Below are positions 22,815 to 28,977 of a stretch of 34,669 bases of DNA, piece by piece. Position numbers and translations under genes: made by a program. Numbering within the stretch: the first letter of the stretch is position 1; each line of letters opens with the position of its first letter. The notes under the pieces were generated by a model. That model saw nothing but the letters and a program-made list of their open reading frames with translations, was not told the origin of the DNA and ran no database searches. Source of the stretch: Weissella viridescens (GTDB lineage Bacteria > Bacillota > Bacilli > Lactobacillales > Lactobacillaceae); contig NZ_JQBM01000002.1 of the NCBI RefSeq assembly GCF_001437355.1, positions 298,199 through 332,867 of the forward strand, in the 5' to 3' direction.

Positions 22815-24153
22815 TCAATTACAGAACCGCGTTGAAAACTATGTTGGACTGTTAAATCAAAACATTCATGCCATTCAAGATGAGTTAAATCAAACGCAAC
22901 AATTAGTTGAGAGTAGCGAACCTGGGACAGTACACTTGATGGCTGAACAGTTGATGCAAGCCCACCTAGAAACACAGTGGGTGCAAGTACCTCGTCAATA
23001 TAGCCACGCAGATTATTTCTTAATTGCAATGGATCGTTTTATGCAATTAGATGGGGTCACTGGATATAGCGTTTTATTGCCTGTTGAAAAAGAAACTGTC
23101 ACTTTGGTGATGACTAACTTAAACGTACCCGCCGCATTTGCCTTTGAAGAAAACAAAGATCAAAACGGTGGCGCCTATTTTGTTGAGTTATCAACGGGTG
23201 AACGCTTGTTCTACTGGTCGCTTGAACGTAAGCAAATTCAATTCAACGCACGTGGCATTATTGATTTGTTAGTTGGTAACTTTGCCAAGCAACATGTGAC
23301 TGTTGAACAAAACCAAATTATCGCAACGATGTTGACGGAATTTGGTCGCTATATGGAACGGGTTTTCAATTACAGTGTTGATTTCAACTTGCTAGAAACT
23401 CGTGATGACGACGTCTACCAATTAATCCAACACGCTGAACCACAAGGCATGTTGGATAAGCTCTTCGTTTTGTCGGCTGACACCGATTATTTCTTACAAA
23501 GTATTCCAAATGGTGCCGGTGTCATGTTAGATGATAATACTGAAGTCCGTATTTTCTTTGTGAATGATGCGAATGCACTTGGTGCACAACGTTGGCATTT
23601 CCAAGTTATTGATGGTCGTGATCAGTACTCATGGTTAGATATTCTTTTGAAGTATGACTTTATTGCCAACTGGTACCTTTCAGAAACGGATACGCTTGAA
23701 GTGAGCTATGATCAGTTAGTCTTTGCTGTTCAAACAACGCAGCCGACTGATATTCAATCAATCTTTACTGCTGAGCAAGGAACAACACCAATGCTAGATG
23801 AGGAAGTGCTTGCAGCTAAACGAGCAGCTGAGGCACAGGCCAAAGAAGCTGCAGAAAAGGCAGAGCGTGAAGCTCAAGCAGCTACTGAAAAGGCAGAAAA
23901 AGAAGCACAGGCAGCTGAAGCTAAGGCTGAAGCAGAAGCTCAATCTGAAAGCGAAACGCCAGAGGCTGCAGTTGACGATGCAACGGTAGACCCAACTGAG
24001 GTAACTTCAGAGACAGATGATACTGAGACAGCGGTAGATAGTTCTGAGAGTACGTCGGCTGATGCAACATCGGCGACTTCGACAAGTGGGAAGACGTTTG
24101 AAGAGGAGATTGGAGAAGCGCTTAATTCTTCAAATAACACATCGGAAGGATAA
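22807..24153 (+). CDS. Unknown protein with low-complexity helical and acidic tail (second gene of the operon)
   Basis: 448 residues, soluble, not recognised. Residues 1-328 look globular with mixed helix and strand (for example YFLIAMDRFMQLDGVTGY and WHFQVIDGRDQYSWLDILL). Residues about 329-382 are an Ala/Glu/Lys/Gln repeat-like helix (KRAAEAQAKEAAEKAEREAQ and similar), followed to residue 448 by an acidic Ser/Thr-rich tail that should be disordered. I chose the ATG at 22807: GAGGGAGGT stands seven bases before it, and it overlaps the upstream stop (ATGCCTAA). A TTG seven codons earlier overlaps that ribosome site. The third gene starts six bases after it. Confidence 0.85.
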   Translation: MPNQLQNRVENYVGLLNQNIHAIQDELNQTQQLVESSEPGTVHLMAEQLMQAHLETQWVQVPRQYSHADYFLIAMDRFMQLDGVTGYSVLLPVEKETVTLVMTNLNVPAAFAFEENKDQNGGAYFVELSTGERLFYWSLERKQIQFNARGIIDLLVGNFAKQHVTVEQNQIIATMLTEFGRYMERVFNYSVDFNLLETRDDDVYQLIQHAEPQGMLDKLFVLSADTDYFLQSIPNGAGVMLDDNTEVRIFFVNDANALGAQRWHFQVIDGRDQYSWLDILLKYDFIANWYLSETDTLEVSYDQLVFAVQTTQPTDIQSIFTAEQGTTPMLDEEVLAAKRAAEAQAKEAAEKAEREAQAATEKAEKEAQAAEAKAEAEAQSESETPEAAVDDATVDPTEVTSETDDTETAVDSSESTSADATSATSTSGKTFEEEIGEALNSSNNTSEG

Positions 24154-24159
24154 AACACG

Positions 24160-24669
24160 ATGCTACTAGATTTTGCGAGTTACTTACACGATACTAAATC
24201 AATGTTTGGTGAAGTTAGTGGTAATTGGGAGCGACCCATAAAAAGGGATGACATGTTATTAAATGATTATCTTAATTTGGATATTTCATTGAGTAATTTG
24301 ATGGCGGCGACCCATACAACAAACGCAAATGTTCCTGATCCAGTACCTGGCGTACCAGATACGGAAGCTGTTGATTTGTATGCGCAAGCCCTAGTTCAGT
24401 TCTTGTGTGTGAGTTTGAAGCAAGACTGGACGCATTTGATTGTTTTGGAAGATGAAGATTTGGATGCCTTTAAACGCTTCCCACAACGTTATCTTTTACA
24501 TCAATTTGCGGGCATTAAAACAATGTTATCGAATAGTTATCACCAAAAACGCCAAGATGATTTTTCACATGCCTGGCGCTCTTTCCTAAAGTTAGGGCTA
24601 AACGAGTTAGCCTTAGAGCCAGTTGCCATTGATGCAGCTGTGCGCAAAATTGTAACACCAGAGAATTAG
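24160..24669 (+). CDS. Unknown helical protein (third gene of the operon)
   Basis: 169 residues, soluble, predicted mostly alpha-helical, not recognised. Notable stretches are LNDYLNLDISLSNLMAATH, a proline-rich loop PDPVPGVPDTEA (about 57-70), ALVQFLCVSLKQDWTHLIVL and a C-terminal DDFSHAWRSFLKLGLNELAL. A resemblance to all-alpha nucleotide pyrophosphatases was considered, but the needed acidic motifs are missing. GGAAGGA precedes the ATG, and only six bases separate it from the second gene. A hairpin overlapping the stop codon ends the operon. Confidence 0.83.
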   Translation: MLLDFASYLHDTKSMFGEVSGNWERPIKRDDMLLNDYLNLDISLSNLMAATHTTNANVPDPVPGVPDTEAVDLYAQALVQFLCVSLKQDWTHLIVLEDEDLDAFKRFPQRYLLHQFAGIKTMLSNSYHQKRQDDFSHAWRSFLKLGLNELALEPVAIDAAVRKIVTPEN

Positions 24670-24688
24670 CTTGCGCCAAGCTAATTTT
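24665..24688 (+). terminator. Weak terminator of the unknown operon
   Basis: ATTAGCTT (containing the stop codon TAG) pairs with AAGCTAAT around GCGCC, followed by only four T. Confidence 0.5.
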
Positions 24689-24703
24689 AGCCTTACAATA
24701 GTT

Positions 24704-24731
24704 AGATAGTTGCTTTATGCAAGCTATCTTT
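24704..24731 (+). other. Hairpin just upstream of the tRNA gene
   Basis: AGATAG-TTGC pairs with GCAA-(G)-CTATCT around TTTAT, followed by three T. It ends three bases before the tRNA and may be a weak terminator or processing signal. Confidence 0.4.
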
Positions 24732-24733
24732 CT

Positions 24734-24807
24734 GGACCCGTAGCATAACTGGATAATGCACTCGGTTTCTACCCGAGCGATTGTGGGTTCGAACCCCACC
24801 GGGTCCA
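24734..24807 (+). tRNA. tRNA-Arg (anticodon UCU)
   Basis: A complete 74-base cloverleaf: acceptor GGACCCG / CGGGTCC with discriminator A, D-arm GCAT...ATGC, anticodon stem CTCGG / CCGAG with loop TTTCTAC (anticodon TCT, reads AGA), variable loop CGATT, and T-arm GTGGG TTCGAAC CCCAC. The CCA end is not encoded and must be added. Confidence 0.97.
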
Positions 24808-25023
24808 TAATAAAAAACCGTCAGCCTTGCGTTGACGGTTTTTTATTTGTACAAATATAAGGCGATAGAAGTCACCATTGAATTCAATACAGACACCGGT
24901 ATATATTTGATCGTCTATGCTTTCAATCGCACAAACAACTTGACCGCCATAAATGAATGGCGAAATGTTTCGGGGATTATAGAGTGTTTTTGCTTGTTCA
25001 TACATATCGTTCCAAATATTCAT
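24769..25023 (-). pseudogene. Truncated cytidine-deaminase-like gene
   Basis: The frame begins with a good ribosome site (GAAAGGAA) and an ATG at 25023. For about 47 residues (down to about 24883) it resembles the N-terminus of cytidine-deaminase-like proteins: IWNDMYEQAKTLYNPRNISPF, then VVCAIESIDDQIYTGVCIE. The sequence should continue to the Cys-Ala-Glu zinc site, but the similarity stops after GVCIE. The frame then runs through the tRNA terminator and antisense through tRNA-Arg. The catalytic zinc site is absent, so the product is not an enzyme. It looks like a remnant cut off next to the tRNA gene. Confidence 0.7.
24812..24844 (+). terminator. Terminator of tRNA-Arg
   Basis: AAAAAACCGTCA pairs with TGACGGTTTTTT around a nine-base loop, immediately after the tRNA. 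Confidence 0.88.
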
Positions 25024-25153
25024 AAGGTGTATTTCCTTTCCATGAGTTCGTTGATTAAATGACGTCTTAATGTATTGATATAAAAGCTTGTTGCTAGCCA
25101 TATTTATTGCTAAACTAATTTAGTTAACTTAAAAGACATGGGAGAGTAGGCAA

Positions 25154-25561
25154 ATGGATTTTGACAATGTTGTGGCATCTTTAGATGCACAAATTAAACA
25201 TATTACAAAGAAAAATAAAGGGTATATTTGGATTTCAAATATTCTAAGTATGGCCAATATTTTACTGTCATCAAGTATTCCAATCTTAATTTCAATGGCA
25301 GAAAAGAATGTGAACTTACTTTTGATGGTATCAATTTTTTCTGCATTAATTACATTAGTTCAAACTTTTAAATCAACATTTGGTCTTAATAATAAGATTC
25401 AAAATACGGCAATGGCGATTGCGTATTTGAAGAAAGAAAAGTTGCTTTTTGAAACGAAAACGACACCTTATGATCAAGATCAAGAAGAGAATATGCATAT
25501 GTTGGCGCAAAATATTGCCTCACGGACGGATGATATTTTGGATAGCTTGAAAGAACAATAA
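25154..25561 (+). CDS. DUF4231/SLATT-type two-helix membrane protein
   Basis: 135 residues: a short N-terminal helix, two membrane helices (about 24-48 and 53-72) joined by a tight turn, then a cytoplasmic helical part with the DUF4231-like signature AIAYLKKEKLLFETKTTPYDQ (ends about 110) and a terminal helix. DUF4231 belongs to the SLATT group of two-helix proteins, proposed as pore-forming effectors of nucleotide-signalling conflict systems. No partner cyclase or SLOG gene is adjacent, so its role here is open. GGGAGAG precedes the ATG. It is monocistronic, next to the tRNA-Arg and the deaminase remnant, in a region that looks variable. Confidence 0.8.
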   Translation: MDFDNVVASLDAQIKHITKKNKGYIWISNILSMANILLSSSIPILISMAEKNVNLLLMVSIFSALITLVQTFKSTFGLNNKIQNTAMAIAYLKKEKLLFETKTTPYDQDQEENMHMLAQNIASRTDDILDSLKEQ

Positions 25562-25564
25562 TAT

Positions 25565-25597
25565 ATAAAGCTAACTCACACGGAGTTAGCTTTTTTT
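25565..25597. terminator. Bidirectional terminator between the SLATT-like and TM2 genes
   Basis: AAAGCTAACTC pairs with GAGTTAGCTTT (25567-25593, loop ACACG), followed by T. It also faces the end of the convergent TM2 gene. Confidence 0.85.
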
Positions 25598-26129
25598 ATA
25601 ATTCATCGTGGTTATCGGCCAGTGATGTACTGATTGAAGCTGAAATTGAGGTGCTCGTTGAAGCGAGGCTCATACTAGTTGCGTGGGTTTCTGCGATAAC
25701 CTCAGACTCAATAACTGAATTTGGTTGGATTAATGTAGTTGCTGAGACAACTGGGTACGCCGCAGCGCCATAAGTGGTGTCATCTGTATGGAAGGTGGTT
25801 GCCTCTGTTTGACGGCGATCCAACAGATATTGTGCGGTTGTCCGTTCAACTTCGGCTTCATCAGCGCGTTGCCAACCGGGGATTAAGCAAAGGTCGACAA
25901 TCATCCAGATATAAGTAATGAAAATACCGAGTCCGAATGTTAAAAATGGAATTAGGGTCATGGCGACAGCAGTTCCAGTTTTACCACGGTAATAACGGTG
26001 TGCGCCAAAGCAACCGAAAGTTACGGCTAGAATATAAGTTGCGGCCTCGCTTTTTGTCCGACGTTGAATTTCAGCATCGACCAAGGTTTGCTCAGGTACG
26101 GTTAACTGACGTAGTAATTCGTTATTCAT
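25596..26129 (-). CDS. TM2-domain membrane protein with Ser/Thr-rich tail
   Basis: 177 residues. The TM2 domain (about 30-86) has two membrane helices and the typical turn motif Gly39-x-x-Gly-Ala-His-Arg-Tyr-Tyr-x-Gly49, plus the conserved Asp79 in IWMIVDLCL. The last 90 residues are hydrophilic and end in a Ser/Thr/Ala-rich stretch (SLASTSTSISASISTSL), which is unusual for the family. The function of TM2 proteins in bacteria is not established. AGGAGC precedes the ATG. It has its own extended -10 promoter, divergent from the GyrI-like gene. Confidence 0.85.
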   Translation of the reverse strand: MNNELLRQLTVPEQTLVDAEIQRRTKSEAATYILAVTFGCFGAHRYYRGKTGTAVAMTLIPFLTFGLGIFITYIWMIVDLCLIPGWQRADEAEVERTTAQYLLDRRQTEATTFHTDDTTYGAAAYPVVSATTLIQPNSVIESEVIAETHATSMSLASTSTSISASISTSLADNHDEL

Positions 26130-26176
26130 AATAGCTCCTATCGTAGGGTGGTTAAGTGTTGCTTTAATTTAATGAA

Positions 26177-26185
26177 ATTATATCA
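26177..26185 (-). promoter_or_regulatory. Extended -10 promoter of the TM2 gene
   Basis: On the minus strand TGATATAAT (TGn plus a perfect -10) lies about 50 bases before the start. The -35 is poor. Confidence 0.5.
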
Positions 26186-26232
26186 TGTTAATGATAAAAA
26201 TATTAGAATGTGCCAAATTAACGAATGATATT

Positions 26233-26241
26233 TGTTATAAT
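26233..26241 (+). promoter_or_regulatory. Extended -10 promoter of the GyrI-like gene cluster
   Basis: TGTTATAAT (TGn plus a perfect -10) lies 26 bases before the start codon, divergent from the TM2 promoter. Confidence 0.6.
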
Positions 26242-26266
26242 AGAGTCATTAATAGGGGATATGCGT

Positions 26267-26893
26267 ATGAAATTTGATATAAAGAAAACAAGCGGTTATC
26301 ATGCCACAAAGAAACCACAAATTTTAGAACGTCCGGGTTATCGCTGTCTCTGTATCAATGGGGCGGGTGATCCTAATGGAGAAGACTTTTCAGTCGATAT
26401 TCAAGCGATGTATGCATGTGCATATGGATTGAAAATGGGATACAAAAAATCCGGCATCGAAGCTAACGATTTCGATGATTATGTGGTCCCGCCGTTACAA
26501 GGTTATTGGACAATCAATGAACGTGCTCAAAAATTGGGAACATGGACGAAAGCGGATTTAGTGTATCGCTTAGAAATTGTGATTCCTGAGTTTGTACCTG
26601 ATGCTTTTATTCAGGAGACCCTGGCAGCAACGCAAACGGCAAAGGCTGACGTCGAGCGCATTGATCAAGTCAGTATCGGAACAATTGCACCGGCAAAAAT
26701 TTGCCACATCTTACATGTCGGACCATACGATGACGAGCAGAATAGTTTTGATACGATGCATGCTTTCATTAATGCTCATGGAGCAGTTCGAACAAGTAAG
26801 ACACATCGAGAGATTTATTTGAGTGACGCCCAACGGACCGCACCCGAGAAGCTAAAGACGATTTTGGAAGTGACCATAGCGGAGGAGGCATGA
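26267..26893 (+). CDS. GyrI-like small-molecule-binding domain protein
   Basis: A 208-residue soluble protein with the GyrI-like (SHS2-type) fold across its length. Typical stretches are PQILERPGYRCLCINGAGDPN, GYWTINERAQK and the C-terminal HREIYLSDAQRTAPEKLKTIL. Such domains bind small amphipathic ligands and occur alone or fused to regulators; no DNA-binding part is present here. Two ATGs lie close together (26261, 26267). AGGGGAT is well spaced only for the second, which also gives the usual MKFDIKK start. It is the first gene of a cluster with the 52-residue membrane protein and the Nudix hydrolase. Confidence 0.88.
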   Translation: MKFDIKKTSGYHATKKPQILERPGYRCLCINGAGDPNGEDFSVDIQAMYACAYGLKMGYKKSGIEANDFDDYVVPPLQGYWTINERAQKLGTWTKADLVYRLEIVIPEFVPDAFIQETLAATQTAKADVERIDQVSIGTIAPAKICHILHVGPYDDEQNSFDTMHAFINAHGAVRTSKTHREIYLSDAQRTAPEKLKTILEVTIAEEA

Positions 26894-26894
26894 T

Positions 26895-27053
26895 ATGGAC
26901 GTTGGTATTTTATTGATATTATTCATTGTGGGCGTGATTTGTCTCATGTATGGTGTTCAGGGGCATAGTTCAATGCGTAATCGTACGATACTCACAGTTG
27001 CAGGATTGGCTTGTTTGATTGCCGCCACCTTCTACTTTGTCTTGAATGTGTGA
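26895..27053 (+). CDS. Small two-helix membrane protein (52 residues)
   Basis: This short frame begins one base after the GyrI-like stop, with a strong GGAGGAGG seven bases before the ATG. The protein is almost all hydrophobic: helix 1 (about 3-20, VGILLILFIVGVICLMYG), a basic turn (SSMRNR) and helix 2 (about 31-50, TILTVAGLACLIAATFYFVL). The basic turn between two helices predicts both ends outside. It is followed 11 bases later by the Nudix gene, whose ribosome site GAGGGGA overlaps its stop codon. The tight spacing on both sides and the ribosome site make it very likely real. I do not recognise the family. Confidence 0.8.
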   Translation: MDVGILLILFIVGVICLMYGVQGHSSMRNRTILTVAGLACLIAATFYFVLNV

Positions 27054-27064
27054 GGGGAATCATA

Positions 27065-27529
27065 ATGAGTGATGATTATATTCATAGCCTGCGCGAAGCA
27101 GTGGGGCATCAGCCGATTATCTTGAATTTTGCAGGTGGTATTTTAACGAATGCCCAAGGAGACGTGTTGCTGCAGAAAAGAACTGACTTCAATGCTTGGG
27201 GTCTCCCAGGTGGAGCCTTGGAACTCGGTGAAAGCCAGGCTGAAGCGTGCCAACGTGAATTTAAGGAAGAAACCGGTCTTCGAGTGAAAGTGACGCAGTT
27301 ATTAGGTAGCCTATCAAAGGCAACACAACGCTATCCAAATGGCGATTTGGCACAAACAATCGTGACGATGTTTAAAGTCGAAGTGGTTGGTGGCACACTT
27401 GAAGTCGCGAATGCAGAAACTGCAGACCTAGCCTTTTTTGCATTAGACAATCTTCCTGAGATTTTTAATGACCAGCATCAAGTCGTGTTAACCCACTATC
27501 GTAAGGGCCAATATCCCTTCTATGATTAA
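27065..27529 (+). CDS. Nudix hydrolase
   Basis: A 154-residue soluble enzyme with a perfect Nudix box at 50-72: Gly50-x5-Glu56-x7-Arg64-Glu65-Phe-Lys-Glu68-Glu69-Thr-Gly71-Leu. The WGLPGGALELGE lead-in is of the MutT/ADP-ribose type. It hydrolyses a nucleoside diphosphate linked to another group; the substrate cannot be told. The ATG at 27065 has GAGGGGA at seven bases; a longer frame reaching back inside the preceding membrane-protein gene is rejected. It is third in the cluster after the GyrI-like and 52-residue membrane proteins. Confidence 0.92.
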   Translation: MSDDYIHSLREAVGHQPIILNFAGGILTNAQGDVLLQKRTDFNAWGLPGGALELGESQAEACQREFKEETGLRVKVTQLLGSLSKATQRYPNGDLAQTIVTMFKVEVVGGTLEVANAETADLAFFALDNLPEIFNDQHQVVLTHYRKGQYPFYD

Positions 27530-27612
27530 AAGCGTAGAGACATAAGCTGACATAATAACGCGCTGACGAGGAAACAAAATAGATTTGGGTACTTCATAAA
27601 GGAGCAATAATA

Positions 27613-27969
27613 ATGTTTAATAAAATGCGAGTGATGTTATACGTTGACGATGTGCAGGTAATCAGTGACTTTTGGCAGAAGTATGTGAAAGCTGAGATTG
27701 CTGAAACAAATGCCTTGCCAGATGATTTTAAAAATATTGTCTTACAAGTTGGTACCCAGATGCAGTTGAGTCTTTTTGATAAGACGTTTATTGAGAAGTA
27801 TTCACCAGAGGTGCTTGGCAATACGCCATCGCTAATGCTGTTTAGCGATGACTTTGAAGCATTGCACGATGCAATTCCCGGAGCACTTGATATTATGGAA
27901 AACAACGGTCAACAAACTTTTGCTTTTCCTGATCCAGAAGGTAACTATTTTGTAATTGCCAAAGCTTAG
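27613..27969 (+). CDS. VOC/glyoxalase-fold protein
   Basis: 118 residues with the beta-alpha-beta-beta-beta layout of the vicinal-oxygen-chelate fold: MRVMLYVDDVQVISDFWQKYV at the start and the closing strand FAFPDPEGNYFVIAKA. The usual His/Glu metal ligands are not evident, so it may bind a ligand (as bleomycin- or fosfomycin-type binding proteins do) rather than catalyse. AAAGGAG precedes the ATG. It lies 83 bases after the Nudix gene and 54 before the esterase, with no terminator between, so it could belong to one long transcript. Confidence 0.82.
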   Translation: MFNKMRVMLYVDDVQVISDFWQKYVKAEIAETNALPDDFKNIVLQVGTQMQLSLFDKTFIEKYSPEVLGNTPSLMLFSDDFEALHDAIPGALDIMENNGQQTFAFPDPEGNYFVIAKA

Positions 27970-28023
27970 ATGCTGACGCTTTCAACGTAACTCCTAAACC
28001 AAAACAATAAGAGGTATAAAAAT

Positions 28024-28923
28024 ATGATTCCATGGAAACCGAGCAAGCAAGATTATTTAGCAGACTTAGATTACTTACGGGAGCAAGCGTTGTTCGAAAA
28101 GAAAGGTAATCTTAAGTACAAAGCCAAAGCAGGTCTAAATATGCAGCCTGGTTATGATGATCCGATTATGGAACAATGGAAGGCTGATAATTCAGGGCCT
28201 TATACGCCGGATTCAGAACGTACGAATGAATTTACATTAACTGAGCCAACCCAATATGACCAAATTGGGTTGCAGATGCAAACTACGATGGGAAGTGAGT
28301 CCATTGATATTTCTGAAGACGTTGCAACGGAGCGCGTGGTTACTGACACTGGAACAATTTTATATGTTTACCAGCCAGCAACATTGGATGCCGATTTAAC
28401 CCCAATTGTGTTCTATCACGGCGGTGGCTGGGTTGGTGGTGCACCGCTTGTGCCACAAAATTTCCTTAAGCACTTAGCCCAAATAACGCAACGAACAGTG
28501 ATCAATGTTGATTATGCCTTGGCGCCTGAGAAAAAGGGGAAATGGGCCGTTGAAGAGTGCTACGCCGTACTAGCATGGTTGGCGACTGATACAGCTGATT
28601 TTGTTTCAAGTAAACAGTTCATCATTGGCGGCGATAGTGCTGGTGCTAATTTGACGGCGGCTGTCAGTTATTTGAATGAAAAGAATCATACACATTATGT
28701 TGAAAAACAGTTTATGTTCTATCCAGTATTGACATTAGACGTTGATCAGACGAAGGATGTGACTTGGGAAATCGAACGTTTTGGTGTCGAAGATGCTGAG
28801 ATTAAGGCTAGCCTAAGTAAACAAATTCAAGAAATACCACAGGGATTGCCGGTCATGCACCAAATTTATGCTGGTGGTGAAGATGCAACGCACGAAGTTA
28901 ATGAATGGCTACAATCAAAATAA
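28024..28923 (+). CDS. Alpha/beta-hydrolase (HSL-type esterase), C-terminus short
   Basis: 299 residues. The oxyanion-hole motif His132-Gly-Gly-Gly-Trp and the nucleophile elbow Gly-Asp-Ser205-Ala-Gly are intact, and the NVDYALAPEKK segment is typical of hormone-sensitive-lipase relatives. An unusually long N-terminal part (about 100 residues) precedes the hydrolase core. Only 94 residues follow the nucleophile, against about 130-150 in usual members. The standard Asp and His near the C-terminus are not clear, and the chain ends at EDATHEVNEWLQSK. It could be truncated or use a different His/Asp arrangement. A terminator follows nine bases after the stop. Confidence 0.8.
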   Translation: MIPWKPSKQDYLADLDYLREQALFEKKGNLKYKAKAGLNMQPGYDDPIMEQWKADNSGPYTPDSERTNEFTLTEPTQYDQIGLQMQTTMGSESIDISEDVATERVVTDTGTILYVYQPATLDADLTPIVFYHGGGWVGGAPLVPQNFLKHLAQITQRTVINVDYALAPEKKGKWAVEECYAVLAWLATDTADFVSSKQFIIGGDSAGANLTAAVSYLNEKNHTHYVEKQFMFYPVLTLDVDQTKDVTWEIERFGVEDAEIKASLSKQIQEIPQGLPVMHQIYAGGEDATHEVNEWLQSK

Positions 28924-28930
28924 TTGACGT

Positions 28931-28958
28931 ACAAGATAGCGCGGATGCTATCTTTTTT
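28931..28958 (+). terminator. Terminator after the esterase gene
   Basis: AAGATAGC pairs with GCTATCTT around GCGGAT, followed by six T. The next start codon is 19 bases further. Confidence 0.8.
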
Positions 28959-28977
28959 AATCTACCGGGAGTAAAAT

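Noticed and set aside
23798..23989. Plus-strand frame overlapping the tail of the second operon gene
   Set aside because: It is a frame shadow of the repetitive Ala/Glu/Lys region, giving a Lys/Gln/Leu-rich peptide without a ribosome site.
24160..24669. All-alpha dUTPase/MazG-type enzyme for the third operon gene
   Set aside because: The helical look is similar, but the paired acidic E-x-x-E and E-x-x-D metal motifs are not found.
24515..24808. Minus-strand reading frame ending in the antisense of tRNA-Arg
   Set aside because: It overlaps the third operon gene and the tRNA in antisense, has no ribosome site, and encodes the well-known false peptide type produced from antisense tRNA.
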